Shown here piece after piece: positions 13,029 to 24,363 of a stretch of DNA of 64,000 bases. Source of the stretch: Heterostelium multicystogenum (lineage: Eukaryota; Evosea; Eumycetozoa; Acytosteliales; Acytosteliaceae); NCBI GenBank assembly GCA_003667245.1, contig RCNN01000113.1, positions 32,179 to 96,178 on the forward strand, written 5' to 3'. The notes below the pieces were generated by a model. That model was not told the origin of the DNA, did no database searches, and was given only the letters and a program-made list of their open reading frames with translations. Made by a program: the position numbers and the translations under genes. Numbering within the stretch: position 1 is the stretch's first letter; the number at the start of each line of letters is the position of its first letter.

Positions 13029-14013
13029 CTATTCGGTAAATTATTTACAACAAAGACCAATGTTAGTCATTCAGCTCTGAGTGATCTGCTGGATGGTTTG
13101 GTCAGCGCAACACCACCCTCAAGTTGGACATGACATAACCCACTACTTACATGTACTGAAAATCCATCGTCGAAATACTTATTTTTGGAATATCTCTGTT
13201 GCTGTGTTCTTTGCATATTTTAGTATTATCCAATTTATCTTTTATCTATCTATTCTATATCTGTATCTGTATATATCTATTACTTTTATATATTATAATA
13301 TTATCCAGTATATCTATATCTTTATTTATATAACTTTAATTGATATCACCATTATAATGAGTAAGATTAAGATATAAGATGTATGTTTTGATTTATGATT
13401 TGATGATATTGAATATGGACTTTGAATGAATTTGGTTATGAGATGAATTAGATGATTGGTTATTGATATGTAGATTCAAGATGATGGTGAGTGAATAGAG
13501 AGTGTGTTTGTGTGGTAGTATATTTATTGGTAAGTTGGTTGCCTTTGGAAAATATTGATTGAATGTTTAATGCTAATGTTGTTGGCAAGACAAGACAATA
13601 ATAACAATGTAAATGCTGTTACTAATACTGCTACTAATAAATGTGTGTTCAGTTGGTTTGGTCACCACGTTATTTAATAAATATAAAGGCAGCAAACAAT
13701 TGAATTGGAACACTCCTTTGCAACAATATTAGAACAAAAAAGAATCTGATTATTAGTTTGGTAGTGCTTAAAAAATATTTAAAAATGGGCACAATAAACT
13801 TAAAAAATCTTTTTTTCTGATTTGAAAAAATAATCAAAAAGGGGCAAGTGATCAGAGGGGAGTGTGGGTAACTAACTGAAAACCACAAATCTTAAATTTA
13901 TTTGGATATTATTTTTGGCTAGAGTTCTGTGACAAATGCACTTCCCTTCAAGATACTTGAGCGAAATTAGATATTATTGGTGTTGTTATTGTTGAGTGTC
14001 TGTCTGTCTTGTT
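13029..14013. other. Intergenic region with pyrimidine tetranucleotide repeats
   Basis: Upstream of the PI3K gene and downstream of the acyltransferase. It includes a possible first PI3K exon near 13.1-13.17 kb and CTAT/CTGT-type repeats at about 13235-13320. Beyond this no gene is supported. Confidence 0.4.
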
Positions 14014-16208
14014 CTATTGGAATTGAATGCTGTCGACTTTGGCGACGGAGTGTGATTCGTTGGTTCGGTGGTTGGCGGGGAATACAATACGTTCGAGATT
14101 GACGAATGGCTTTTCAATGGTGAGATGAACGACGAATGCTGCGGAGAATGAAAGAATAATGTTTGCGGTGTAGAGCCAGGCAAATTCAATGGGTGAGTAA
14201 TGTCCAAAAGTGGTTCTTGAGAATTGGTAGGTCCAAATCACAAGTGGGTGGATCATGTAGGTGGAGAAGGTGAGTTTAGAGAGATAGTGGAACAGTTTGA
14301 TCTTGAAGAAGGCGGCAAGTACTCCACCGTGTCCATAGAATGTGGCCATCATGAAGAGGACAAACCAACAGTGAACATAGTGTGGGCAAATGGCGTTGAA
14401 GAGTCCATTTTCAACTTTGGTCCAAGGGTTTGATTGCAAGCCAGAGTATGGGATGTAGCTGAAGAACATTGTAATTCCGAGGGCAAGTGAGTATGCAACC
14501 ACACGGAAGAGTGGCTTGTTGTAGAGCTTTTTAGTTGTTTCATGAGTGTAGAGGAAGGCAACTGCCATTCCAACTGCGTATGGACCAACTCTTGTCCATG
14601 GCTTTTGGTAGATGTCGGTAGCAAATGAAGTGCTACCGCTGACAGCAAAGTCAAAGAAAGTTGGAATGTTGAATTTAATGGTAAGCCAGAGGTTGGTTGT
14701 GAAAGTCAGGGCGAGGAGAAGACCAATCCAAAGGTATCCAAAGATCTTTCTGTATCTAAATGAAAGCAAAACGAATGGAGCAATCAAGTAGAATTGCATG
14801 TCGTTGGCGAGATACCATCCCCAGGCAAAGCATTCTTGGTTAAGGGTGGATGGATATAAGTTGTTGATGTAGAGGAGGTTGCTCCAGAAGTATTGGTTGC
14901 ATCCAACAAGACTTTCCTTAAATTGGTACCACATAGGGCCAGTGCCAAACATGGGCATCAGCTGCCAGTAAACAAAGAGGAGGAAATACATAAGTGGAGG
15001 ACAAACGCAAGTATCGGTGGACGACATATTTCAACCAGAACAAGAATGACTTTGCCTTGGCAGAATCAATTTGTGAGAGGAGAGTGTGCACAACTAAAAA
15101 TCCACTCAGCATAAAGAAAACATCGACTGCAAATTCACCAGCTGGAATTGCTTGGAAAGAGAAAAATGTACGTGCAGTTCCATATACATATTCAATATTG
15201 TCGATACCGGGACTAAGAGAGAACAGCAAAGAGTGGCCCAAACCACCCACATTGTAGAGACCGTTCTAATTCCGTCCAAAGCATCAAAGTGACGCTTGGA
15301 AGAAGAGCTTCCTACAAATGAGTTGTAGTTGCGAATCAATGAGAAAGCCACGAATATGTTTTCTATAATTGTTACTGAGCTGGCCTCGTATTCTTGCTTC
15401 GCCTTGATTTGGGCGCTACGACGTCCTCCGTCGAGCAATCCCTCAAATTCGTGCTCGTTATTTGGGTTTCTGTAGGTTTTTATGAATTCTATTGAAGTTC
15501 CAATCGCCACCATAACTGCGAAGCATACAGCGACACCAAGGACAACTCCAGCACCGGTAGTCCACTCCTTGTAAGTTTGGTTGATACTTGAATAGCAATG
15601 TGATGAGCTATTGGATCCCTGGTGGAGCGATGATTGACATGGTTTCCATGAAGATGGTGAGAGCACCCTCGATGTCGGCTGTCGTATTGCAACTGGGAGG
15701 AATGCAGAGTCCAATGATATAAGGATAGGTTATATTGAGGATTGGCACAAAGAAATCAGTTTGGTATACACAATAGTGTGAGACATTCGACGGTAACCCG
15801 AGACATCCATCCATATTTCCAAGATCATTTGGTGCTCTTCCAGTATTTTCCCACACTAAAATATATACATGTTTTTGTTAAATTAGTTTTTCCCCAATAT
15901 TTGTTTGTATGTTTGTAAAAATAACTTCAGATATGATATTTATCATAATCTTATCTTATCTTATCTTGTTATATTGTTTGTTTGATATTACTTTCAAGAT
16001 CATTTTCCATATCTGTATACATCATCATGTTCTGAACATCTGTTTGGCATTGGTCAGATACATCTGCTGACAACATATTTAATGGTGCCATCGACTTGAT
16101 AAGTAAGTCATTATTTATACCATTAATTGAGCTCTTTGCACATATTACACATGACTGTAACAGTGTAATTGATAACAATAGTAATACTTGTATATAATTT
16201 TTATACAT
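14014..16208 (-). CDS. NRF-6-like membrane acyltransferase (acyltransferase-3 family)
   Basis: Polytopic membrane protein of the nose-resistant-to-fluoxetine family, which joins an extracellular NRF domain to an acyltransferase-3 domain; the substrate is unknown. Exon 1 (15992-16208) gives a clear signal peptide (MYKNYIQVLLLLSITLLQ) and the start of the NRF domain (SDQCQTDVQNMM). Exon 2 starts at 15855 and carries CLGLPSN, HYCVYQ and LCIPPSC cysteine motifs. It then shows many membrane segments, RHFDALDGIRTVSTMWVVW, FAVDVFFMLSGFLVV, AWGWYLANDMQFYLIAP, and a C-terminal HPLVIW helix. Frame breaks near 15610, 15250 and 15010. Total length of about 680 aa fits the family. Confidence 0.85.
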
Positions 16209-17063
16209 AGTTTACAATATAAATCTAAATCTAAAATGAATCAATCTATCTTGCTTTAGGTTTATACTAAACTTTAAATAAATATCTAACTTTATAAAGT
16301 ATTTAAATAAAAAAAATATTATTGATTGATTGATTGATTGATAAAATGAGAATTAACTAAGATATATATAAATGAATTTTTACTTTATTTAAAATAAATA
16401 CAATACAATATATATAGAACGATGATCGTGTTTCTCATCATTTTGGAATTTCTTAGTTTACAGAGAGAGATACATCGGCTTATCGCTCTTTTTTCCTGTC
16501 TCGCTCTCGGGGGTTATATTTTTTTTGGAATAAAAAAAAAATCGCCTTTCCATCATAATCTTCTAATGATGATACTGCAGCTGATGGATGACCTTATAAA
16601 TTTACACTTTAATGTAACTGTTGGGTAATCATGTTAAATATATCATTACTATAATTAAATATATCATCCACACCAACTAAACATTCGTGGGTTTAATTTA
16701 TATTAGGTAGTGTGGTTGTATTTTTCAACTTAAATTTAAATAAGCCTGGTAATATTAGTGGTCACTTCACTGATATCGGGGGCAATTCCTAAATTGTGGC
16801 AAGCTCATCACTTCGATAGCATCATTTCTACAACATTCATCAAAAGAGTTGATCTGCAATGATTATGTATCTTAGTATAGATATTGAAAATACCAAGTAA
16901 TTTCACCTTTGTACTTCTTTGATCAACATGGGTTTTCTGTTACTAATTCGGTAATATTTGCCAATTATTTCTTTCTATTCTGATTGTTGTTCAGTTGCGT
17001 GATTTATTATTTATTAATTGTTGTGTGTGGTTACTTGATTTGGTGAAAGTAATTGGGGGGTTG
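16209..17063. other. Intergenic region with GATT tandem repeat
   Basis: It holds a (GATT)n microsatellite at 16321-16342 and pentamer ATCTT repeats lie just upstream, within the acyltransferase intron, at about 15948-15968. A 68-codon open stretch at 16422-16628 has low-complexity composition and no family features, so it is not called a gene. Confidence 0.4.
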
Positions 17064-18476
17064 TTAAATGTCAGTTTGTTGTTTTGGTTTATCTTTTGCG
17101 AGTGCTATTTGACCAAATGGTTGTGTTTGCATTGTATTTAACATCAAATAGGATACCGATGATTTAAGGTATTGTTCATTCCATATGCTGAACAGTTGTT
17201 GTACAACTTTTTGGTATGACTCTGTATCGTATATAAAGTCGAGATCTTCGTAACCACAATCATAGAGAACCAGTGGGATTTCCGATGCCATCTCATAAGC
17301 TGGTTTAGGTACACCTTTAGAAAGATCTAACAAGTCTGCAATAATCTAAAGTATACCATTTGTTTGCATATTAGTATTATTTGTGTAATAGGTTATATAT
17401 ATGTGTGTGTGATAAATTCATGAGATAATTACAGTGGTTGGATATTTCTTCTGACCTACGAGGAATAGCATCGCCATCATGCATCTAATTTGGTGCCAGA
17501 GGAATGCGTAGCCGCAGATCGTTGCCACATACATTCCACCAGTCGAAAAGTCACCAGATGTCACTGGCTGTATATCAAAAGAGAGTATCACTCTCGTAAA
17601 GGACTTTACGCTTTCCAAGTCTATCTTTGCAGAAATTGGTAAAGTCATGTTCACCAACATATGATTTACCTGCTTCTTTCATGAGCTAGTAGTAATAAAC
17701 AAAGTTAGTTGTGATGTCATTGATTCATTCATTAGAGTGTCTATTGTTTATACCTCTAAATCAAGGTCGGATGGATTGAAAAAGTATTTGTAGGTTCTGT
17801 AGAGTGTGCTGAAGCGAGCATTGAAGTGGAATGGTATGGGAGACCAGCCAAGCACACGAATCTGTGGCGGTAGCACACCGTTCAACATTTTAAACATACT
17901 GGAATTCCTCGAGAGGCTTCTTGTTCTTGATGAGGTTTGCCTTCTTTCTTTGGATTGCTTCTTCATCTATGATCAATGGTGGGATCAATCCCTCGCCTTC
18001 GAGCAAATTCGATCTAACATATAATGATATCACCTGTCCGAATGCAGAAACACCTTTATCGGTTCTGCCTGACCTGTGCGACATAATGTAATGATTAATA
18101 GTTAGTAACTAAATAGACATTGGTAGCATATGAGGATAAACGATTTTACTTTGCATAGTTACAAGTCTTAATGTCATTGATTAGACAGGTCTTTTGCAGG
18201 GCTCTGATGAGATGACCCTCAATGGTCTCCTCAGTACACTGTTGTGCAGCAAATCCATGGAAGTCCCAGCCCAAATAGGCTACCTTTAATGCAATATATC
18301 TTTTTATAACATCGATCAAAATCTATTTCATTAGCATTTCGCTTTTGTTTCTTTTTTTTAGGTTGCTGCTGTTGGTGCTGTTTATTTTCTTTAGTTTGAT
18401 ACTCTAGCAAAAGCTCAACCAACTTCTCCTTATCTAAAGTGTCAAGATAGTCTTTAGATAATGTTGCCTTTGACAT
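17064..18476 (-). CDS. pus3: tRNA pseudouridine(38/39) synthase, PUS3/DEG1 type
   Basis: TruA-family enzyme that isomerises U38/U39 in the tRNA anticodon arm. N-terminal Lys/Gln-rich segment (QQQQPKKKKQKR), then VAYLGWDFHGFAAQQ, TIEGHLIRAL, and the catalytic motif SGRTDKGVSAFGQV, whose Asp is the invariant nucleophile. Further motifs are LPPQIRVLGW, FNARFSTLYRTYKYFF, and the C-terminal GYAFLWHQIRCMMAMLF followed by PLVLYDCGY, as in PUS3. Introns fall near 18150-18075, about 17690-17755 and about 17346-17451. A one-base frame change lies near 18285 (AAAGG). The Deg1 length of about 400 aa is met. Confidence 0.9.
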
Positions 18477-18639
18477 TGTTTACATTGAGCAATCGTCACC
18501 TCTCAATTCTTCAAAAAGAGTCCCCCACTGATCATTTTAAAACTTCCTAAATTTGGAATTCATAAAAAATAAGGATCTGTTTTTAAATATAATCACTTTT
18601 ACAAGGAACTGGAAATTTTATTGGGTCTATAATAAATCT

Positions 18640-18740
18640 ATTCAATATCTTGTATTTAATAAGACTAAAAAAGTAGAGTTGAATAGGTCCTTGGATTTCC
18701 ATATTCTTCATCGATTAAAATATCAAAGTAAACAAGATCA
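18640..18740 (-). pseudogene. 3' scrap of the secreted repeat-protein family
   Basis: About 60-100 bases align with the C-terminal exon of copies A-E (the IDLVTFDII..DEEY..NP region), read on the minus strand, with scattered substitutions and indels. It ends abruptly at 18740, where a fragment of an unrelated gene begins. No open frame survives. Confidence 0.75.
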
Positions 18741-18857
18741 ATCCAATGATAATCCTTCTACTAAAAAAAGAGGAGACACAAACAGAATGTCGCACAGAAC
18801 TGAGGTACAGCTATGTCTTCAATTCTAGAGAATATCACAGAGTATAGATTTGAAAAA
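18741..18857 (+). pseudogene. Fragment of the ARM/BTB gene
   Basis: Nearly the same as the stretch 62541-62664 of the ARM/BTB gene, read on the plus strand here: NDNPSTKKR..., then HRTEVQL and TEYRFEK remain visible, with an early stop and small deletions. Homology starts at ATCCAATGATAATCC and ends at GATTTGAAAAA. Confidence 0.85.
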
Positions 18858-19555
18858 TGATTAGAATTTCGATTGGTCAATCATTACTTAATAGAAATCA
18901 AATGAGGTTTATTTTGTAGTTTTTTGAAATTGATCACCAGAAGAGGGACAGACTATTTTAAATCGGTGTTGCAAGCTCGATTGTACCCTTACCCACACCC
19001 CCATCATCGGTTGACCATCCACTCTTCTCACCAATAATGAAGAAGCTATTTCTGGTGCTGATCAGGTTCCTTAACAAGAATCTGGAGATACTGCTGCATC
19101 TAGTTTTTCATAGCAACTAAAAAACCAAGACCTTGTACAATAATCCACTTTAGCAATACCTTCACTGCAACACTCAATACAACCACTCCATCTCTAAAAT
19201 CAATGAAAACCAAATTATTAAAAACATCATTTTGTTAACAAATTCATGATTATAAACCAAAAATAAAAACTACCGCCAATTTCAAAGGAAAAGTCTGAGG
19301 AGTAATGAAGTCTCTAAAGGTCTTATTTAGGTATTTATAACTTATTCTTTTCTAAAAGAATTATCAAGTGAAACTTAACTTTTTGGTTGGAAGTGCTGAC
19401 AAACTATCTTCATCATATTCATAAATGTTGATCATTCCAACCACTTTAATTTATGAACATTTTGGGAATGATCTATTTTTTTATGATCTCTATAAAATAT
19501 GTGGTGGATGTATTATAAGCTGTATTTACTAAGTTTGAAAGGTCTTGTACAGTAT
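18858..19555. other. Relic sequence downstream of copy A
   Basis: No intact gene. A minus-strand open stretch at about 18960-19100 reads ...RNSFFIIGEKSGWSTDDGGV..., which looks like degraded coding sequence of unknown origin. Nearer 19450-19550 is the 3' flank shared by copies A, C and D (a block beginning TTTAATTTATGA and containing GGTGGATGTATTATAAGC). Confidence 0.45.
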
Positions 19556-20712
19556 TTATTGTGATTGGAAAATATAGGTTGCATAGGTCATCGGATTTGC
19601 ATACTCCTCATCGAGTATAATATCAAATGTAACAAGATCAATCACTTTAGGATAAAGAATAGGTCCCCAACTTTGACTTAGACTTGGATCTTGTTGAAGA
19701 ATGATTGCATATCCATTTTCATCAAATACAAATGTTTCACATGCAGATGCAATCGATGTATTATAAATAGTGATGATATCTCGAATTGTATTTGTTTGAA
19801 GATCGATTTGTGTCAGATATATTGGTGTTGCTCCTAATATTCCATCTCCCTGATAATTTACAACACCAAGATACAACTTTGATTCATATGAAAAAGGTGT
19901 TATCTGTGGATCCAAGAGTTCAATACTCAATTTGAAATGATAAGTGGTGTCTGAGAATGTATGATTTGATAAATAGAATACTTTGATAAAAACATCATAT
20001 CCTTGGAATGGTGCGTAAAGTGTGTAAATAATATCTGCTGATTCATCATAATAGATTGCTGGACTCGTATAATCCAAGAAATTATCTAAGAATTGATAGA
20101 ATCTTGTTCTATTTGATCATTAAATGTTGATATAAGAATTAAATATCTGATTATTGGTTGAAAAAGTAATAATACTTACGGTGCAGTATAATCTGTGAAA
20201 TCAACTGTAATAATTGATGTATTACCATTATTGATATCAGTAACCATAGTGTAGATTTGATTTCTATTTTGATCCCATTGAATTGTTGTTCCAAGCATAA
20301 AGTAGTAATGATATTCTTTCATTGGATGTTTTTCTTTATCGATAATAGTATTTTCCTTTGCATTGAATATTGAAATCGAACAGTATAATGGATTGGTTCC
20401 ATTCAAATTTGATATCAAAGTTAAATAATTATTATCACCAGCCAATCCAAGTGTACCCATGATAGTAGGGTCTCCAGAGATCTCAAACTCTTCCAAAATC
20501 GAACCATTAATCAATGCAAATCGAGTATAAATATGACTATTGCTGAAACAATTCAAAGATATTGGTGGTTCTCTCTAAAATTCATCAAACAACAATGATA
20601 TTAACATCAATAGAATCGATTGGACATTAAAATGATTACATACTGAAATCACAATCAAAACATTTAAAGTTGTGAACAATATCAAAACACAAACAAATAT
20701 TTGTCTTGACAT
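19556..20712 (-). CDS. Secreted repeat protein, family copy A (intact)
   Basis: Unrecognised family, multi-copy in this window. Exons 20644-20712, 20180-20574 and 19556-20108 splice with GTATGT and GTAAGT donors to 339 codons with no break. Exon 1 is a complete signal peptide (MSRQIFVCVLILF...VIS). The mature part starts REPPTSLNCFSN and has two related halves, each with a D-x(4)-IYT strand motif (RNQIYTMV; ADIIYTLY) and repeated T-I-x-V/L..F strands, many NxT/NxS glycosylation sites and few cysteines. This pattern suggests a secreted beta-propeller or beta-sandwich, but that is inference. The start ATG is the only one in frame before the signal peptide. Confidence 0.8.
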
Positions 20713-20960
20713 TTGATAAACCTTTTATATCAATTCTTATTCTTTGTATTTGATAATATTTAAATCCAAAATGATCAAAATAAAACTTACAGAAAATAGA
20801 CTTCAAGTTAAATTGTTCAACCAAAAAATCATACTTTTATTTTAATTTCCACTTTGTCAGTATTGTTTGATTCCCGATTTTGGACCAAGAGGTTTTAAAT
20901 AAGAGGTATCAAAAAAACACAAAAATATTTTTCAAAGTAAAAATTAGATATTATTTGAGT
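20713..20960 (-). promoter_or_regulatory. Conserved upstream block of copy A with putative 5'-UTR intron donor
   Basis: Shared with the upstream regions of copies B and D and, rearranged, C and E. In gene direction: a distal block containing AATATCTAATTTTTACTTTG, a GTCC...GGAC-type imperfect palindrome, the block GAACAATTTAACTTGAAGTC, then CTGTAAGT (a good splice donor) and an AAAAG acceptor-like end just before ATG. A leader intron of about 100 bases is likely but not proven. Confidence 0.5.
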
Positions 20961-21418
20961 TTTTCTTGTTGGTGTTTAATACAATTTAATTTGGAATTTG
21001 TTTTTTTTTTCTCTGAAGCTAAATCTCAATAGAATTGGAAATATATATAGACTTATTTCCAAAAGATAACAATCTCAATAACAATCACTTGTCCAACAAT
21101 TACACTCACATTATAAAATATCATGCCAACAATCAAGGGCCATATAGGGGAAATGAACCTGGGGATACACCAACCGATATATTGTCAAAAGGAGATCGAT
21201 TCTATGGATCAAGAGAAATTTAATATTTTTAAATATTACAATGAACCACTACATACATCAGTGACACCAATAGCAGATGATACTAGGATTTATCAATCCC
21301 ATTAAAGTGAGCTTTATACCACTTTAATATGGATTCATTGTTGTTGATCACAATTACGAATCAATCCTAAATTATCAAGTTTATCTATTTATTGAGATTG
21401 AAAGGTCTTGTATAGTAT
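20961..21418. other. Spacer between copies A and B
   Basis: AT-rich. Two short overlapping open stretches at about 21035-21305 contain no recognised domain and are not called genes. Confidence 0.4.
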
Positions 21419-22239
21419 TTATTGTGATTGGAAAATATAAGTCGCATAGGTCATCGGATTTGCATACTCTTCATCAAGTATAATATCAAATGTAACAAGA
21501 TCAATCACTTTAGGATAAAGAATAGGTCCCCAACTTTGACTTAGACTTGGATCTTGTCGAAGAATGATTGCATATCCATTTTTATCAAATACAAATGTTT
21601 GACATGCTGATGCAATCGATGTATTATAAATAGTGATGATATCTCGAAGTGTGTTTGATTGAAGATCGATTTGTGTCAGATATATTGGTGTTGCTCCTAA
21701 TATTGCATCTCCCTCTTCATTATAAACACCAAGATACAACTTTGATTCATATGAAAAAGGTGTTATCTGTGGATCCAAGAGTTCAATACTCAATTTGAAA
21801 TGATAAGTGGTGTCTGAGAATGTATGATTTGATAAATAGAATACTTTGATAAAAACATCATATCCTTGGATTGATCCATAAACTGTGTAAATAATATCTG
21901 CTGATTCATCATAATAGATTGCTGGACTTGTATATTCCAAGAAATTATCTAAGAATTGATAGAATCTTGTTCTATTTGATCATTAAATGTTGATTTAAGT
22001 ATTAAATATCTGAATATTGAATGATAAAGTAATAATACTTATGGTGCAGTATAATCTGTGAAATCAACTGTAATAATTGATGTATTACCATAATTGATAT
22101 CCGTGACTAGAGTGTAGATTTGATTTCTATTTTGATCCCATTGAATTGTTGTTCCAATGTATTTGATAATATTTAAAAGTGAATGGCAAACAAAAAAGTT
22201 ACAGAACATGGACTTCAAGTTAAATTGTTCAACCAACAT
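21419..22239 (-). pseudogene. Secreted repeat-protein family copy B (5' deletion, broken splice donor)
   Basis: The last exon (21419 to about 21971) is open and very close to copy A. Compared with copy A a block of 450 bases (20295-20744 in A) is missing, which removes the signal peptide, intron 1 and about the first 70% of exon 2. The upstream flank is fused to ...TTIQWDQN in frame, so a chimeric short frame starting at 22239 exists. In addition the intron-2 donor, GTAAGT in the other copies, reads ATAAGT here (about 22037-22042). It is most likely a pseudogene with the promoter retained. Confidence 0.85.
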
Positions 22240-22362
22240 TTCATTCTTTTATTTTTCACATTGTCTGAATTTTTTTGATTCCCGATTTTCGGATTAAAAC
22301 TTTTTAATTTGGGTCGAAATAAATGAATTCATATTTTTCAAATTAAAAATCAGATATTATTT
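22240..22362 (-). promoter_or_regulatory. Conserved upstream block of copy B
   Basis: Keeps the AAAATCAGATATTATTTT block (plus-strand reading, 22346-22363) and the GATTCCCGATTTTCGGAT palindromic core seen upstream of the other copies. Confidence 0.45.
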
Positions 22363-22478
22363 TTAAACAAATTTGAATTTTATTTTATTTTTTTATCATT
22401 ATTTTCTCTCATTTCTTTTGTATTGATTGTATTTAGTTCAAATAGAAATAATATTAATTAAAAGGTTGAAAAGGAAGA

Positions 22479-24363
22479 TTAAGAAATGTTGCAGATATCC
22501 ATTCTTGATTGAGATGGTTCATTTTCTATATTAAATAAAGTAGTTAGGATTAAAGATTGATAGTACATAGATATATAAGTCCATACCTGTTTGATCTAAG
22601 ATTAATGGGATGAATATTCCATCAGTCCACAATTCTATGGTTGTCAAATCATTAATAAAAACTACATGTTTATTCGGATGAATAAATACATCGAACTTAT
22701 CTAAAATATCTTGGATTGGATAATTATACGATGGATTAGGAGAGGAAAGCGTGTAGAACAAAGAATTAAACAAAGTTTGATCGAATTGGGCTAAACTTCC
22801 ACTTGAAGACTATTATGAAACCAGTTAGTATTTATTTTATATCAATATTAAGAAATTACTTACCAATACACTCTCTACAAAAAGAGATCTTTCTGTTAGG
22901 CCAAATTTAGCAAAACCACACTTTCCTTTATGATAAGAACCACTTTTAATAATACTGGCCATCAGATTAACTGAGAATTTAATGGAAATCTCCGATAAGG
23001 AATCTTGATCAACAGTAAAGTTGAGTATTAAGTTGGAAACAGTAAAGTTGAATTCTCCTTTACTTTGAATATATTCCACTGAGTAAGAATGAGTTTCTTT
23101 AATCACCTCAAAATTGGAGATTACACCTATAATAGTTCTCACTTGTCCAGGATAATATTTTCCTATTAGTGGGAATAGATTCTGAATTCCTTGACTACCA
23201 GTGGTTAATTGATAAGGTAAGTATGTTGGTATTTTCACATTTGCTATATTAATTATAAAGTTAATAAATAAGCTACAATTATATCAATTAATAACATTTA
23301 CCTAGATTAACTTTATTATCATGCAGTGCAACAAGGTCAAATAAAGCACCAAGTATACCAATATTAAAAAATCTTGAGTAAACAAAACGAAACTTTCAGT
23401 AGGTGTATCTTGGATGTTATCCAGGTTTGAAGCATGATCAATATAGAATAGATATGGTATCTTTTTAAATTTGGTTAGTATAATAAAATTCAATTATCAA
23501 TTAATTTTCATATTACCATATTCTTATCATTTGAAATTGTTGATAAGTAACCAGTGTAATTGTAATCCAAAGAAATTACATTTTGCCAAGGTAATTTCAA
23601 TGTAATTTGTTTTGGTAAAATATATTTACGGATAGTATTTGAATTGAAAGTAGATCTTAAAATTATCTATAACATAGTTAGAAATGATATAAAATACAAA
23701 AAAATTGATAACTTACCATTAAAGTGCTTTTAAGGATTTCATTTACCCATTGTTTTGTTGTATTAGTAACTACAACATCATTATAGATTTCCTTAATTGA
23801 AATTTTTGTGGAATTAAATTCTAAAGAAGTAATATTGAAACTAATATTTCCTCTAGCATCAAATGAACAATTCAAAATTAAATTTGGAATGTTTGGAGGT
23901 GTTGTTACATTTACTTTATAAAAATAAAAGTTTTTCCACCCAATCAAACCAAATGTCATTTCAATTGGTAAAAAACTTTAATAGATAATCAGTACAATTC
24001 AAATTGTATATATATATATATAAATACTAATACTTACATGGAAAGTTCATAATGTGATTCATTTTTTACTGTTAATGATTTTAATTCAATTGTTTGGTTT
24101 GTCCACTTTATTTGAAAATTATCAGCATAATAATCATTGTTGGATATTGGCAACAATTTTGAAATAGGATTGGCTTTCAAAAGATTGGTAACCTAGTACC
24201 GATTTAACATTATTGATATGAGTTGATTGATTTCTATTTTAAGAATAAAACTTACTGTTGTGGAGAAAAAGAGAGATGTTGTGGTGTTATGGAATCCGTA
24301 TCTGAGTCCATTCACTCTAAATATACAAATAACTATAAAGAATAAAATGAATAAAAATTTCAT
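22479..24363 (-). CDS. Unknown secreted multi-exon protein
   Basis: Not recognised. The first exon (24256-24363) encodes a signal peptide (MKFLFILFFIVICIFRVNG). Further exons begin at 24192, 23975 (to 23717), about 23680, about 23460, about 23244, about 22810 and about 22530, each with GTAAGT/GTATGG-type donors. The predicted protein is about 520 aa, rich in Asn, Thr, Ile and Phe, with repeated beta-strand-like segments such as NLILNCSFDARGNISFNITSL and NLILNFTVDQDSLSEISIKF. These two share an NLILN-x-(S/T)-(F/V)-D pattern, so the protein may hold two related beta domains. One missing T in a homopolymer near 23375 breaks exon 5. The exact C-terminus (stop at 22479 or about 22455) depends on the last splice. 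Confidence 0.6.

Noticed and set aside
16422..16628. 68-codon open frame near the GATT repeat
   Set aside because: Low-complexity A/T-driven composition, no start context and no homologous feature.
21035..21305. Two short overlapping open frames between copies A and B
   Set aside because: No domain or paralogue could be recognised, and the length is within chance for this composition.
21419..22239. Treating copy B as a functional short gene
   Set aside because: No signal peptide and a mutated GT donor; the chimeric start is most likely accidental.
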